Shown piece by piece: positions 21,592 to 29,597 of a stretch of 64,000 nucleotides of DNA. Position numbers and translations under genes: made by a program. Within the stretch, counting starts at the first letter, position 1. Each line of letters begins with the position of its first letter. Source of the DNA: Agitococcus sp. (GTDB lineage Bacteria > Pseudomonadota > Gammaproteobacteria > Pseudomonadales > Moraxellaceae); the NCBI GenBank assembly GCA_030646715.1, contig JAUSLJ010000013.1, positions 124,001-188,000 on the forward strand. The letters run 5' to 3'. A model generated the notes under the pieces. The model did no database searches. It had not been told where the DNA came from and worked only from the letters and a program-made list of their open reading frames with translations.

Positions 21592-22166
21592 ACCGTTCAG
21601 TCAATAGTCAGCTGTTAGCAGCTAATCAACAGACTATCAATTTTTCCGTTCACCCTGAGCTTGTCGAAGGGTTTATTCGTGGTTTCGACAGCCTCGCCCT
21701 TCGCGGTCGAGTCGCATTGTTTTTTCTGTTTTTATGCGTGTTCAGTGCCTCTAGTCATGCCGCAATTGACGTTTATGAGTTTAAAACACCTGTCGAAGAG
21801 CAACGCTTTCAAGCGTTAATGGGCGAGTTGCGTTGCCCTAAATGTCAGAATCAAAATTTGGCGGGTTCAGATGCCGAGATTGCCAAAGACTTAAAAAAAC
21901 GCACTTATCAGTTGATGGAAGAAGGCAAAAGCGATAACGAAATCCGCGACTATATGATTGAGCGTTACGGTGATTTTATTACCTACAAGCCGCCCGTCCG
22001 CGGCAGCACCTATTTGTTGTGGTTTGGCCCTTTTGCTTTGTTGATGATTGTTGTTATCGCCTTAGTGTTGATACGCCGTCGTCAAGTGGCTCCTGCTCCT
22101 TCGTTAACGGCTGAAGAATCAGCGCGTTTAACCGAATTATTAAAGCGTTCTACTCATGACCAGTAA
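21582..22166 (+). CDS. ccmH: CcmH with a signal peptide extended by a palindromic repeat
   Basis: Periplasmic thioreductase of the heme lyase complex. The mature domain begins near AAIDVYEFKTP and carries Cys85-Pro-Lys-Cys88 (LRCPKCQNQNLAGSDAEIA); one membrane segment follows, then a short cytoplasmic tail. About 60 residues precede the mature domain, whereas usual CcmH has a signal peptide of about 20. Most of the extra stretch (SVHPELVEGF to ALRGRV) is an in-frame reading of a dispersed repeat, and the only positive charges near the hydrophobic core come from it. The start at 21582 follows GGGGAGG. Confidence 0.9.
   Translation: MSINRSVNSQLLAANQQTINFSVHPELVEGFIRGFDSLALRGRVALFFLFLCVFSASSHAAIDVYEFKTPVEEQRFQALMGELRCPKCQNQNLAGSDAEIAKDLKKRTYQLMEEGKSDNEIRDYMIERYGDFITYKPPVRGSTYLLWFGPFALLMIVVIALVLIRRRQVAPAPSLTAEESARLTELLKRSTHDQ
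21648..21700. repeat. HPELVEG-type palindromic repeat inside ccmH
   Basis: GTTCACCCTGAGCTTGTCGAA, given here to 20 bases as TTCACCCTGAGCTTGTCGAA, is the common core of a widespread bacterial repeat. A degenerate inverted arm TTCGACAGCCTC follows at 21684-21695. In the ccmH frame it reads HPELVEG. A related element with both arms is at 49683-49730. Confidence 0.8.
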
Positions 22167-23433
22167 TCCTATTTCTATCGCCTTTGTGCTCTCAGCCTTA
22201 GGCTTGTCGTTATTTGTTGCATTAGTGCTGATTTGGCCTGTGTTGCGAGCAGGTCGTGAGCGTCAACATTCGTTACTAGACCTGAATGTTCAGGTATTTG
22301 AAGAACGTTTACACGAGCTTGAACAAGATAAAAGCGAAGGCAAAGTTGATGCAGAAACGTTTAATGCCCTTAAAACGGAATTAGAGCGCCAGTTGCTTTC
22401 TTTAGCAGCACAACCCAAGAGCGCAGAAACGGTAAAACCTGTGGGTCGTCTCACAGCGATTGGTTTATTTTTAGTAGTGCCAGTTTTAGCCGCGATTGCC
22501 TATGGTGTATTGTCTTACAAGCCCGAGTTATGGCATTGGTGGCAAGTACAAACGCAAACAGGGCCAGTAGTCGATAAGCTGTTTGTTGGTATGCAACCCA
22601 CTACAGAAGAATTAGAGAAACAAAATTTAGCTGACTTTGCGCGTGTGATGCAGTTGCGCCTACAAGAAGAGCCAAAGAATCCTGATGGTTGGTATATGTT
22701 AGGTATGGCGTTTTTGCAAGGTGAGTTAGTTGACCAAGCGGCTATTGCCTTAGGCCATGCCAATCGTTTAGATCCACAACGTGATGATATTGCTTTATCT
22801 TATGCCCAAACCTTAGTATTTTCGCAGCGTGGCCAATTGAGCCCATTAAGTCGCGAATTATTAATGCAAGTATTAAATAAAAATCCTCAGCATGAAGGCG
22901 CATTATTGTTGATGGGTATGGGTGCATACCGTTCGGGTGACTACGCAAGTGCTTTAGTGTTTTTACCTAAATTGCGGGAAGTGCATATTGCACGGACAGG
23001 GGATAGCCAATCCACAGCGATTCAAGAAGTAGACCAAGCGATTGCCCTAGCTAAACAAGGTGGTGAAAAAGTCGTTGCCGCAGGTGGCGGTATTCGCGTC
23101 ACCTTGACCGTGACGAAAGAGTTGCTTGGTAAAATACAGCCAACCGATACCGTCTTTATTTTTGCGCGTGCCTTAAATGGCCCGCCTATGCCTTTAGCGG
23201 TGGTACGTCAAGCGGTGGGTTCTTTCCCCTTGACTGTGGAATTAAACGATACCCAAAGTATGATTCCTGACATGAAGTTATCCAAATTTCCGTCGGTTGT
23301 TGTTAATGCACGGATTAGTAAAAGTGGTACGCCTCAAGGTGCAAGTGGTGACCTAGAGGCGGTGGCCGTACCTTTGACGCAAGACGGCAAGTTGCAACAG
23401 GTTGAGTTAATCATCAATCAAGTCAAGCCATAG
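22156..23433 (+). CDS. ccmI: Cytochrome c biogenesis protein CcmI
   Basis: Holds apocytochrome c for the heme lyase. The 425-residue protein has two membrane segments (about residues 6-26 and 95-115) with a charged cytoplasmic loop containing LEQDKSEGKVDAETF, then a TPR region (DGWYMLGMAFLQ) and a periplasmic C-terminal domain. It overlaps the end of ccmH by 11 bases. A hairpin follows the stop. Confidence 0.92.
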   Translation: MTSNPISIAFVLSALGLSLFVALVLIWPVLRAGRERQHSLLDLNVQVFEERLHELEQDKSEGKVDAETFNALKTELERQLLSLAAQPKSAETVKPVGRLTAIGLFLVVPVLAAIAYGVLSYKPELWHWWQVQTQTGPVVDKLFVGMQPTTEELEKQNLADFARVMQLRLQEEPKNPDGWYMLGMAFLQGELVDQAAIALGHANRLDPQRDDIALSYAQTLVFSQRGQLSPLSRELLMQVLNKNPQHEGALLLMGMGAYRSGDYASALVFLPKLREVHIARTGDSQSTAIQEVDQAIALAKQGGEKVVAAGGGIRVTLTVTKELLGKIQPTDTVFIFARALNGPPMPLAVVRQAVGSFPLTVELNDTQSMIPDMKLSKFPSVVVNARISKSGTPQGASGDLEAVAVPLTQDGKLQQVELIINQVKP

Positions 23434-23451
23434 TAAAAAATGCTTGTACTG

Positions 23452-23493
23452 TGCCAGTTGCGCGTGTATTTTGCCGATTAAGTTTAACTGGCA
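23452..23493 (+). terminator. Hairpin after ccmI
   Basis: TGCCAGTT and AACTGGCA form a perfect 8-bp stem around a 26-base loop, 18 bases after the ccmI stop. No T-run follows, so it may be a repeat remnant rather than a true terminator. Confidence 0.3.
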
Positions 23494-23519
23494 TATAGCT
23501 TGCTTGTAGATGGCGTATT

Positions 23520-23529
23520 GCGTAAGTCC
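23520..23529 (+). repeat. Solo MITE end before adk
   Basis: TGCGTAAGTCCTAATA contains the 10-base inverted end GCGTAAGTCC of the 97-bp element. The rest of the element is not recognisable here. It lies 57 bases before the adk start, in the promoter region. Confidence 0.45.
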
Positions 23530-23571
23530 TAATACAGAGCGCGTCTGCGCCAATAACTATTTTTTTTCTAA

Positions 23572-24240
<669 letters not shown>

Positions 24241-24252
24241 GCAAAATACAAT

Positions 24253-24280
24253 AAAAAAGGCCGTTAATTCGGCCTTTTTT
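24253..24280 (+). terminator. Rho-independent terminator after adk
   Basis: AAAAAAGGCCG and CGGCCTTTTTT form an 11-bp stem with a six-base loop and a T-run, 12 bases after the adk stop. Confidence 0.93.
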
Positions 24281-24358
24281 ATTTATCGTCTGTTCAATTC
24301 CGTCGTACTTGTAATTTTGTTTAAATAAGTTCTTGTCATTAACTTTTAGGAAAAACTG

Positions 24359-25393
24359 ATGTTACCCAAAAAAACGGTCGGCTTAGGTGTGGTATTAGTC
24401 AACTTAGGCACACCTGATGCGCCAACACCCGATGCAGTACGTCGATTTTTACGTCAGTTTTTAAGTGACCAACGTGTCATCGAAATACCTAAATTTCTCT
24501 GGCAAATCATTCTCAATCTTTTTATTTTGCCGTTTCGCCCCAAACGTGTCGCTAAGCTGTATGCCAGTGTTTGGGATACTAATGGTGATTCACCCATGCG
24601 TCGCATTTTAAATGAGCAAGTTGCCGCTTTAGACCAACATCTAAAAGGTATTTTGCCTGCCAATATTCATGTTCGCGCCGGCATGTCTTACGGTAATCCC
24701 AGTGTACCTAGTGTCATGAATAGTTTGCGCGCCGAAGGTGTTGACCATATTGTTGTGGTGCCGATGTTTCCACAGTTTTCTGCTACCTCTAGTGCGCCTG
24801 TTTACGATGCTGTACAACAATGGTGTACCACACAACGCAACTTACCGACCTTGACCATCCTCAAAGATTACTTCGCTCATCCAGCTTATATTCAAGCCTT
24901 AGCGCAAAGCGTCATCGACTATCGTGCCGAGCATGGTAGCGCGCAAAAGTTGTTAATGTCATTTCATGGCATTCCTCAACCGTATGCTGATAAAGGTGAC
25001 CCCTATCCGCAACGCTGTCGTTGTACAGCAGCACAAGTGGCACAATTATTAGGTTTAAAAGAAGATGAATGGGCCATCAGTTTTCAGTCACGTTTTGGTA
25101 AACAGGAATGGGTAAAACCATATACAGACAAGCTGTTGGCTGATTGGGCAGCCGCAGGTGTCGAGTCGGTTCAAGTATTGAGTCCTGCTTTTTCTGCCGA
25201 TTGTTTGGAAACCTTAGAAGAGTTAGCGGAAGAAAATAAACATCTCTTTTTAGAAGCGGGTGGTAAGCACTATGCTTATATTCCTGCACTTAATTCTAGA
25301 GCCGATCACATTCAATTATTGGCCGATTTAGTTACGCCACATTTGCAAGCATTTTGGCAAACAATGCCTTATTATCATTCGGATAAGAAGTAA
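24359..25393 (+). CDS. hemH: Ferrochelatase
   Basis: Inserts ferrous iron into protoporphyrin IX, the last step of heme synthesis. The 344-residue protein shows [19 protein letters not shown], the catalytic His in [16 protein letters not shown] and the conserved Glu region [11 protein letters not shown]. An extended hydrophobic stretch (residues 43-58) near the N-terminus suggests membrane association. TAGGA precedes the ATG. It may share a transcript with the next gene, 19 bases on. Confidence 0.95.
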   Translation: MLPKKTVGLGVVLVNLGTPDAPTPDAVRRFLRQFLSDQRVIEIPKFLWQIILNLFILPFRPKRVAKLYASVWDTNGDSPMRRILNEQVAALDQHLKGILPANIHVRAGMSYGNPSVPSVMNSLRAEGVDHIVVVPMFPQFSATSSAPVYDAVQQWCTTQRNLPTLTILKDYFAHPAYIQALAQSVIDYRAEHGSAQKLLMSFHGIPQPYADKGDPYPQRCRCTAAQVAQLLGLKEDEWAISFQSRFGKQEWVKPYTDKLLADWAAAGVESVQVLSPAFSADCLETLEELAEENKHLFLEAGGKHYAYIPALNSRADHIQLLADLVTPHLQAFWQTMPYYHSDKK

Positions 25394-25412
25394 AACTATT
25401 AAGGTTTTGACC

Positions 25413-26090
25413 ATGAGCGATGATAAACACCATTCGTTTTTTCCTGAGTCATGGGAAGAATTAGAAAAGATGTTAAGACAGAAAGCAGAGCAAACTTTAG
25501 AAGGTTTAGAGCAAGCACGTCAACGTTTAGATGATGCTGTTGAACGAGTTAAAACTGTTGGTCAAGATTCGGCTCGAGATGCTGCACAACGCACGGTTTA
25601 CGAGGCGCGTGAAGCCTTTAAACGGGCGAAAAGTGATTGGATGAGAGTAAAAATCGAAACTAGTATTGCCGATTTACGCACCCAAACAGAGGGGCGCTTA
25701 CAACACTTTGCCGAGTCCTTAGAAAAACGTCGGGAAGAAGAAGTACAAAAAAATGTCGAAGCATTACGTCGGCGATTGATGCAGCGTGATGAAGACCGTA
25801 TTGCTGCACGACGCGTTAAAGAAGCGGGCAAAGTCGAAGCTAGTGTCGAAAAATTATTAAATCGTTTAGAAACCATCGAGCAAAAAACCGAAGATTCTGT
25901 TCCTGCGGCGAGTATGGCTTTGCAGTTAGGTTTGCAGGTCAGTAAACAAGTCGGTATGGGCAAGTTGGCTCGTCGTGCTGCAAGGCAAGCCGATGAGTTT
26001 AGTTCTGAGGTGAACAAGACTTTTAGGGAAGTGATGCCTCGTCAGTCGCCAAAGAAATGGGATACGCAGTTTCCTGAAGATGAGGAGTAG
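25413..26090 (+). CDS. Coiled-coil protein of unknown function
   Basis: A 225-residue, highly charged, almost entirely helical protein without signal peptide or membrane segment. Residues 15-170 are rich in Glu, Arg, Lys and Gln with heptad-like spacing. The C-terminal third has a short less charged helix (VPAASMALQLGLQVSKQVGMG) and ends acidic. I do not recognise a family; it is vaguely like poly-granule or PspA-type scaffold proteins, which is only an impression. AAGG lies eight bases before the ATG at 25413; an in-frame TTG at 25407 was rejected. Confidence 0.75.
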   Translation: MSDDKHHSFFPESWEELEKMLRQKAEQTLEGLEQARQRLDDAVERVKTVGQDSARDAAQRTVYEAREAFKRAKSDWMRVKIETSIADLRTQTEGRLQHFAESLEKRREEEVQKNVEALRRRLMQRDEDRIAARRVKEAGKVEASVEKLLNRLETIEQKTEDSVPAASMALQLGLQVSKQVGMGKLARRAARQADEFSSEVNKTFREVMPRQSPKKWDTQFPEDEE

Positions 26091-26163
26091 GAAGTGACGG
26101 GTAGAGTGAGTAAGCCCATGTCAGGCCATATGGCTTTAATTACAGGGAGCTAGGTGTCAGCAA

Positions 26164-26282
26164 GCGTAGATGGGTAGAGGTACGAAACCCATTGCAATCA
26201 ATGGGTTATGCGCATATTTTTGATAACCTACCGCCATTTTCAAACCGCAAATGATGGGTTTCCTCCGTCCACCCATCCTACG
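26164..26282. repeat. Long imperfect hairpin of the GTAGGATGGGT family
   Basis: The left arm (26164-26192) begins GCGTAGATGGGTAGAGGTAC and the right arm (26254-26282) is its imperfect inverse, ending ACCCATCCTACG; about 60 bases lie between. The GTAGGATGGGT...GAAACCCAT pattern is a repeat seen in many gammaproteobacteria and cyanobacteria. The 26091-26163 stretch before it holds only a weak AAGCCCAT/ATGGCTT hairpin. The 247 bases to the next gene contain no convincing coding sequence. Confidence 0.75.
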
Positions 26283-26337
26283 TTTTTTATTGGGTTGAAA
26301 AGAGGATTTATACGATAGATTGGGGGCGGGGATTCCA

Positions 26338-27240
26338 CTACCCCAAAGCCAACTCCACCTGCAATGCCTTCTGCAACGACGGCAATCTAAAACTAAAGCC
26401 CGCATCTAATAATCGACTTGGCAAAACCCGTTGTCCACCCAATAATAAAACCGACATTTCACCCATCAATATCCGCAACACAATACTAGGCACACTCAAA
26501 AAAGCTTTGCGGTGTAATAAATGGGCTAATTCATCGGTAAAATCACTATTAGTCACTGGCTGTGGCGCAGTCAAATTAAAGACACCACTCGTTTTCGAGT
26601 TAGTCATTAAAAATAACACCGCAGACAAATAATCTTGTAATGCAATCCATGAAAACCATTGTTGACCATCGCCCAAACGACCACCCAAATTAAAACCAAA
26701 TACGGGTAAGAGTTTTTTCAACATGCCACCATTTCGGCCTAAAACCACTCCTGTTCGCAAGATACACACGCGCACACCCATTTTCTTCGCAGTTAACGCT
26801 GCTTTTTCCCAATCGTGACACAGTTGATGGGTGTATTCGTCGTGTGGGCTAGAGTCTTCATCCAAAATTACACTGCCTTGATTCCCGTACCAACCTGTTG
26901 CCGAAGCCGATAATAAAACTTGAGGCCGATTTTTTACTCGGCGCATCCAGTCCACTAATTCTTCGGTCAAATTGACGCGGCTGGTATAAAGCGCGAGTTT
27001 GCGTTGCTTTGTCCAAGGTTGGTCAGCAATACCTTCACCCGCCAAGTTAATAACGACATCAAAATAATCATTGACGGTTAAGTCGGTTAAACGACGTAAA
27101 GCACGAACATTACCACTGTAACGAGTAAAAACGGTTTGCGGTTTACGGGTGATGATGGTGAGTTGGTGGCCTTCGCTTAATAATAACGCGCATAAAGCCG
27201 TGCCTAAAAAACCTGTGCCACCTGTCAATAAAATGTGCAT
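26338..27240 (-). CDS. yfcH: TIGR01777-type NAD-dependent epimerase (YfcH family)
   Basis: A 300-residue extended-SDR protein. The dinucleotide motif is TGGTGFLGTALC at the N-terminus; NLAGEGIADQPWTKQRK and the YGNQGSVILDEDS region mark the YfcH/SulA-like family with its DUF1731 C-terminus (VLPSRLLDAGFSFRLPSL). The substrate is unknown. It is divergent from the zinc GTPase gene, and the 3' end faces the long hairpin repeat. Confidence 0.9.
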   Translation of the reverse strand: MHILLTGGTGFLGTALCALLLSEGHQLTIITRKPQTVFTRYSGNVRALRRLTDLTVNDYFDVVINLAGEGIADQPWTKQRKLALYTSRVNLTEELVDWMRRVKNRPQVLLSASATGWYGNQGSVILDEDSSPHDEYTHQLCHDWEKAALTAKKMGVRVCILRTGVVLGRNGGMLKKLLPVFGFNLGGRLGDGQQWFSWIALQDYLSAVLFLMTNSKTSGVFNLTAPQPVTNSDFTDELAHLLHRKAFLSVPSIVLRILMGEMSVLLLGGQRVLPSRLLDAGFSFRLPSLQKALQVELALG

Positions 27241-27325
27241 TAACCTAGCTCCAATGCGATTAAAGCAAGTGTACGGTGAGATGAGAGTGTGGGCAAACTA
27301 TACAAGGGGTGATTATTTTTATGTT

Positions 27326-27342
27326 ATGTTATACCATAACAT
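27326..27342. promoter_or_regulatory. Zur-type operator
   Basis: ATGTTATACCATAACAT is a perfect 7-3-7 palindrome and agrees closely with the gammaproteobacterial Zur box (ATGTTATAnTATAACAT). It lies 24 bases before the start of the COG0523 GTPase gene, so zinc-bound Zur would block that promoter. It also lies 86 bases before the divergent yfcH start. Confidence 0.75.
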
Positions 27343-27366
27343 TTTATGATTCGGAGGATGAATATT

Positions 27367-28548
27367 ATGTTGCCAGTTACCGTCTTATCAGGATTTTTGG
27401 GTGCAGGAAAAACGACCGTTTTACAGCATATTTTGCATAATCGTCTGGGCTTGAAAGTTGCCTTAATTGTCAATGATATGAGTGAAATCAACATTGATGC
27501 CGCACTTATCGCAGGTGAGGCGAGTTTAAATTATCAGCAAGAAAAACTGGTTGAAATGTCGAACGGTTGTATTTGTTGTACCTTGCGTGAAGATTTATTG
27601 ATAGAAGTCAAGAAGTTGGGGAAATCAGGTAAATTTGATTATTTAGTCATTGAGTCCACAGGCATTTCAGAACCTATGCCGATTGCCGAAACCTTTACGT
27701 TTGTAGATGAGGAGGGTGTGTCGTTATCAGATGTGGCACGCTTAGATACCTTAGTGACGGTTGTAGATGCGGTTAATTTTTCTAAAGATTATTTTGCCGC
27801 GCAGCCCCTCGCCGAAATGGACGAAAATTTAGGGGATGACGATGAACGTACTTTGAGTGATTTATTAATTGAACAAGTTGAATTTGCTGATGTGATTTTA
27901 GTCAGTAAAGCCGATTTAGTTAGCTCGCAAGAAATGGAAAGTCTGATAGCGGTGTTGCGAAGTCTCAATACCGAAGCAAAAATTTATCCTATTCAACAGG
28001 GCAATATCGACATCAAGCATATTCTCAATACGCAGTTATTTAGTTTTGACAAAGCACAGCAAGCAGCAGGGTGGTTAAAAGAAATGCGGGGTGAGCATAT
28101 TCCTGAAAGTGAAGAATATGGTATTGCTGCAACGAATTTTATGGCGCGTAAGCCGTTTCATCCGCAACGATTTTGGGATTTTTTACATCAATCGTGGCCG
28201 CATGGACGTTTATTACGCGCCAAAGGTTATTTTTGGTTGGCGACGCGTTTGGATTTAGCAGGCATGATGTCGCAAGCGGGCGGTATTTTGCGTCATGGTG
28301 GTGCGGGCTCTTGGTGGGCTGCCGTTCCCGAAGAACATTGGCCAAATGAAGAAGATTATTTGGCACGTATTGAAGCAAAGTGGGATGAAGAAGTTGGCGA
28401 TTGTCGGCAAGAGCTAGTATTTATTGGCCAGCATATTAATGCACCAATGTTACATGAGCAGTTAGAGGCATGTGTATTAACCGAAGATGAAATGGCATCA
28501 GGTGTTGATGCATGGAGAGTGCTATCCGACCCCTTTCCTGAATGGTAA
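27367..28548 (+). CDS. COG0523/CobW-family zinc GTPase (ZigA-like metallochaperone)
   Basis: A 393-residue G3E GTPase. The Walker A is GFLGAGKTT (residues 9-17), the metal-binding CxCC is Cys68-Ile-Cys70-Cys71 in NGCICCTLREDLL, and SKADLV is the guanine site. The C-terminal CobW-C domain has the RFWDFLHQSWP phrase. I start at the third in-frame ATG because CGGAGG is nine bases before it. The Zur-type box upstream implies induction by zinc starvation, as for ZigA in Acinetobacter, so the role is zinc delivery rather than cobalamin synthesis. Confidence 0.9.
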   Translation: MLPVTVLSGFLGAGKTTVLQHILHNRLGLKVALIVNDMSEINIDAALIAGEASLNYQQEKLVEMSNGCICCTLREDLLIEVKKLGKSGKFDYLVIESTGISEPMPIAETFTFVDEEGVSLSDVARLDTLVTVVDAVNFSKDYFAAQPLAEMDENLGDDDERTLSDLLIEQVEFADVILVSKADLVSSQEMESLIAVLRSLNTEAKIYPIQQGNIDIKHILNTQLFSFDKAQQAAGWLKEMRGEHIPESEEYGIAATNFMARKPFHPQRFWDFLHQSWPHGRLLRAKGYFWLATRLDLAGMMSQAGGILRHGGAGSWWAAVPEEHWPNEEDYLARIEAKWDEEVGDCRQELVFIGQHINAPMLHEQLEACVLTEDEMASGVDAWRVLSDPFPEW

Positions 28549-28562
28549 AAATTGTAGGGTTT

Positions 28563-28588
28563 AAAAGCAGCTTTGGCTGCTTTTTTTT
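28563..28588 (+). terminator. Rho-independent terminator after the zinc GTPase gene
   Basis: AAAAGCAGC and GCTGCTTTT form a 9-bp stem with a four-base loop and eight T residues, 15 bases after the stop. Confidence 0.92.
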
Positions 28589-28791
28589 GCATATACGTTT
28601 CCAAACTTATTTATAGAGCTAAAGACTTTTTATCACATTTATCAGTTTGAGTATCAGGCTAAAATCCATTAACATCTTGTGTTAGTTCGATGTGGTTTTA
28701 AAACAGGGTAGTTTAGTTTCAATGGTAAAGCTTTCATTTTTCTAGAAGAGTGAGAGTTTTGTATTTCCTTGAAATGAAAGGAAAAATAAAA

Positions 28792-29370
28792 ATGAGAAGG
28801 ATTTTTTGTGCGTGTATGGTGCTTTTTGCGAAACCCGTTTTAGCGGATTTTAGTGACGGAGTCCTTGCCTATCAACAAGGGGACTATGCTCACGCGGCTA
28901 ATGAGTTTAAGTCGTCGGCTCAGTTTGGCAATGTCACCGCGCAATATAATCTTGGTTTTATGTATGCCAAGGGTCAAGGTGTGCCAAAAAACTATAACCA
29001 AGCTTTTTTTTGGTTTTCAAGAGCGGCCAAAAATGGTGATCCAGAATCACAGTTTCATTTGGCAGGTATGTACGAAAACGGTCTAGGTGTGCAGCAAGAT
29101 TATTACCAAGCGACAAAATGGTATCGCAAAGCCGCAGAACAAGGTGATGCTAATGCTCAGTTAACCTTAGGCGGTATATATGGGATTGGTTTAGGCGCAG
29201 CGCAGAGCTATAAACAAGCTTATGCTTGGTTTAATGTTGCTGCCTTACAAGGTAAAGCCAGTGCTGAACAAGGACGAGAAGTGGCGTTTGATGCCTTGTC
29301 GCCACAACAATTACCCGATGCTCAAGCTTTTTCAGAAACTATTGCTAAAAAGTACCAAAAGCATCAGTAA
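28792..29370 (+). CDS. Exported Sel1-repeat (TPR-like) protein
   Basis: A 192-residue protein with a signal peptide (MRRIFCACMVLFAKPVLA) and three Sel1-like repeats of about 36 residues, seen as AQYNLGFMYAKGQGVPKNY, SQFHLAGMYENGLGVQQDY and AQLTLGGIYGIGLGAAQSY. Such solenoids bind other proteins in the periplasm. AAAGGA stands before the ATG at 28792; in-frame starts upstream would spoil the signal peptide. Transcribed alone after a 200-base gap that holds no other clear gene. Confidence 0.9.
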   Translation: MRRIFCACMVLFAKPVLADFSDGVLAYQQGDYAHAANEFKSSAQFGNVTAQYNLGFMYAKGQGVPKNYNQAFFWFSRAAKNGDPESQFHLAGMYENGLGVQQDYYQATKWYRKAAEQGDANAQLTLGGIYGIGLGAAQSYKQAYAWFNVAALQGKASAEQGREVAFDALSPQQLPDAQAFSETIAKKYQKHQ

Positions 29371-29374
29371 CAAC

Positions 29375-29575
29375 TTATTTTTCCATTTGCCATTGCAAAA
29401 ATACTTTAATCATATAGCCCAAAAAACCAAATCCTAAGGCTAAAAACAAGCCCAATGTACCAATTTTCCCTGCTTTAGATTCTTTCGCCAAGTCATAAAT
29501 AATAAATAATAAAAAGCAGATAAACGCAGGAATAAGTAATTTCATGCCCCATTCGGTTAACATTTCATCAGTCAT
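29375..29575 (-). CDS. DUF2788 small membrane protein
   Basis: A 66-residue protein with two membrane segments (about residues 12-29 and 38-58) linked by a charged turn (DLAKESKAGKIG). It fits the DUF2788 family, small inner-membrane proteins of unknown function. A GCGGAGC site precedes the ATG. It lies 22 bases after the Rep helicase gene on the same strand, so it is probably the end of that transcript, and its 3' end converges on the Sel1 gene. Confidence 0.75.
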   Translation of the reverse strand: MTDEMLTEWGMKLLIPAFICFLLFIIYDLAKESKAGKIGTLGLFLALGFGFLGYMIKVFLQWQMEK

Positions 29576-29597
29576 AGTTTGCTCCGCCTGCGTTAAA

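Noticed and set aside
25598-26017. 139-codon open frame antisense to the coiled-coil gene
   Set aside because: Low-complexity Ser/Cys/Arg content and no ribosome site; explained by the codon bias of the Glu/Arg-rich gene on the other strand.
26157-26405. 82-codon open frame on the minus strand across the long hairpin
   Set aside because: It is the translation of the repeat plus the end of yfcH, with no start signal.
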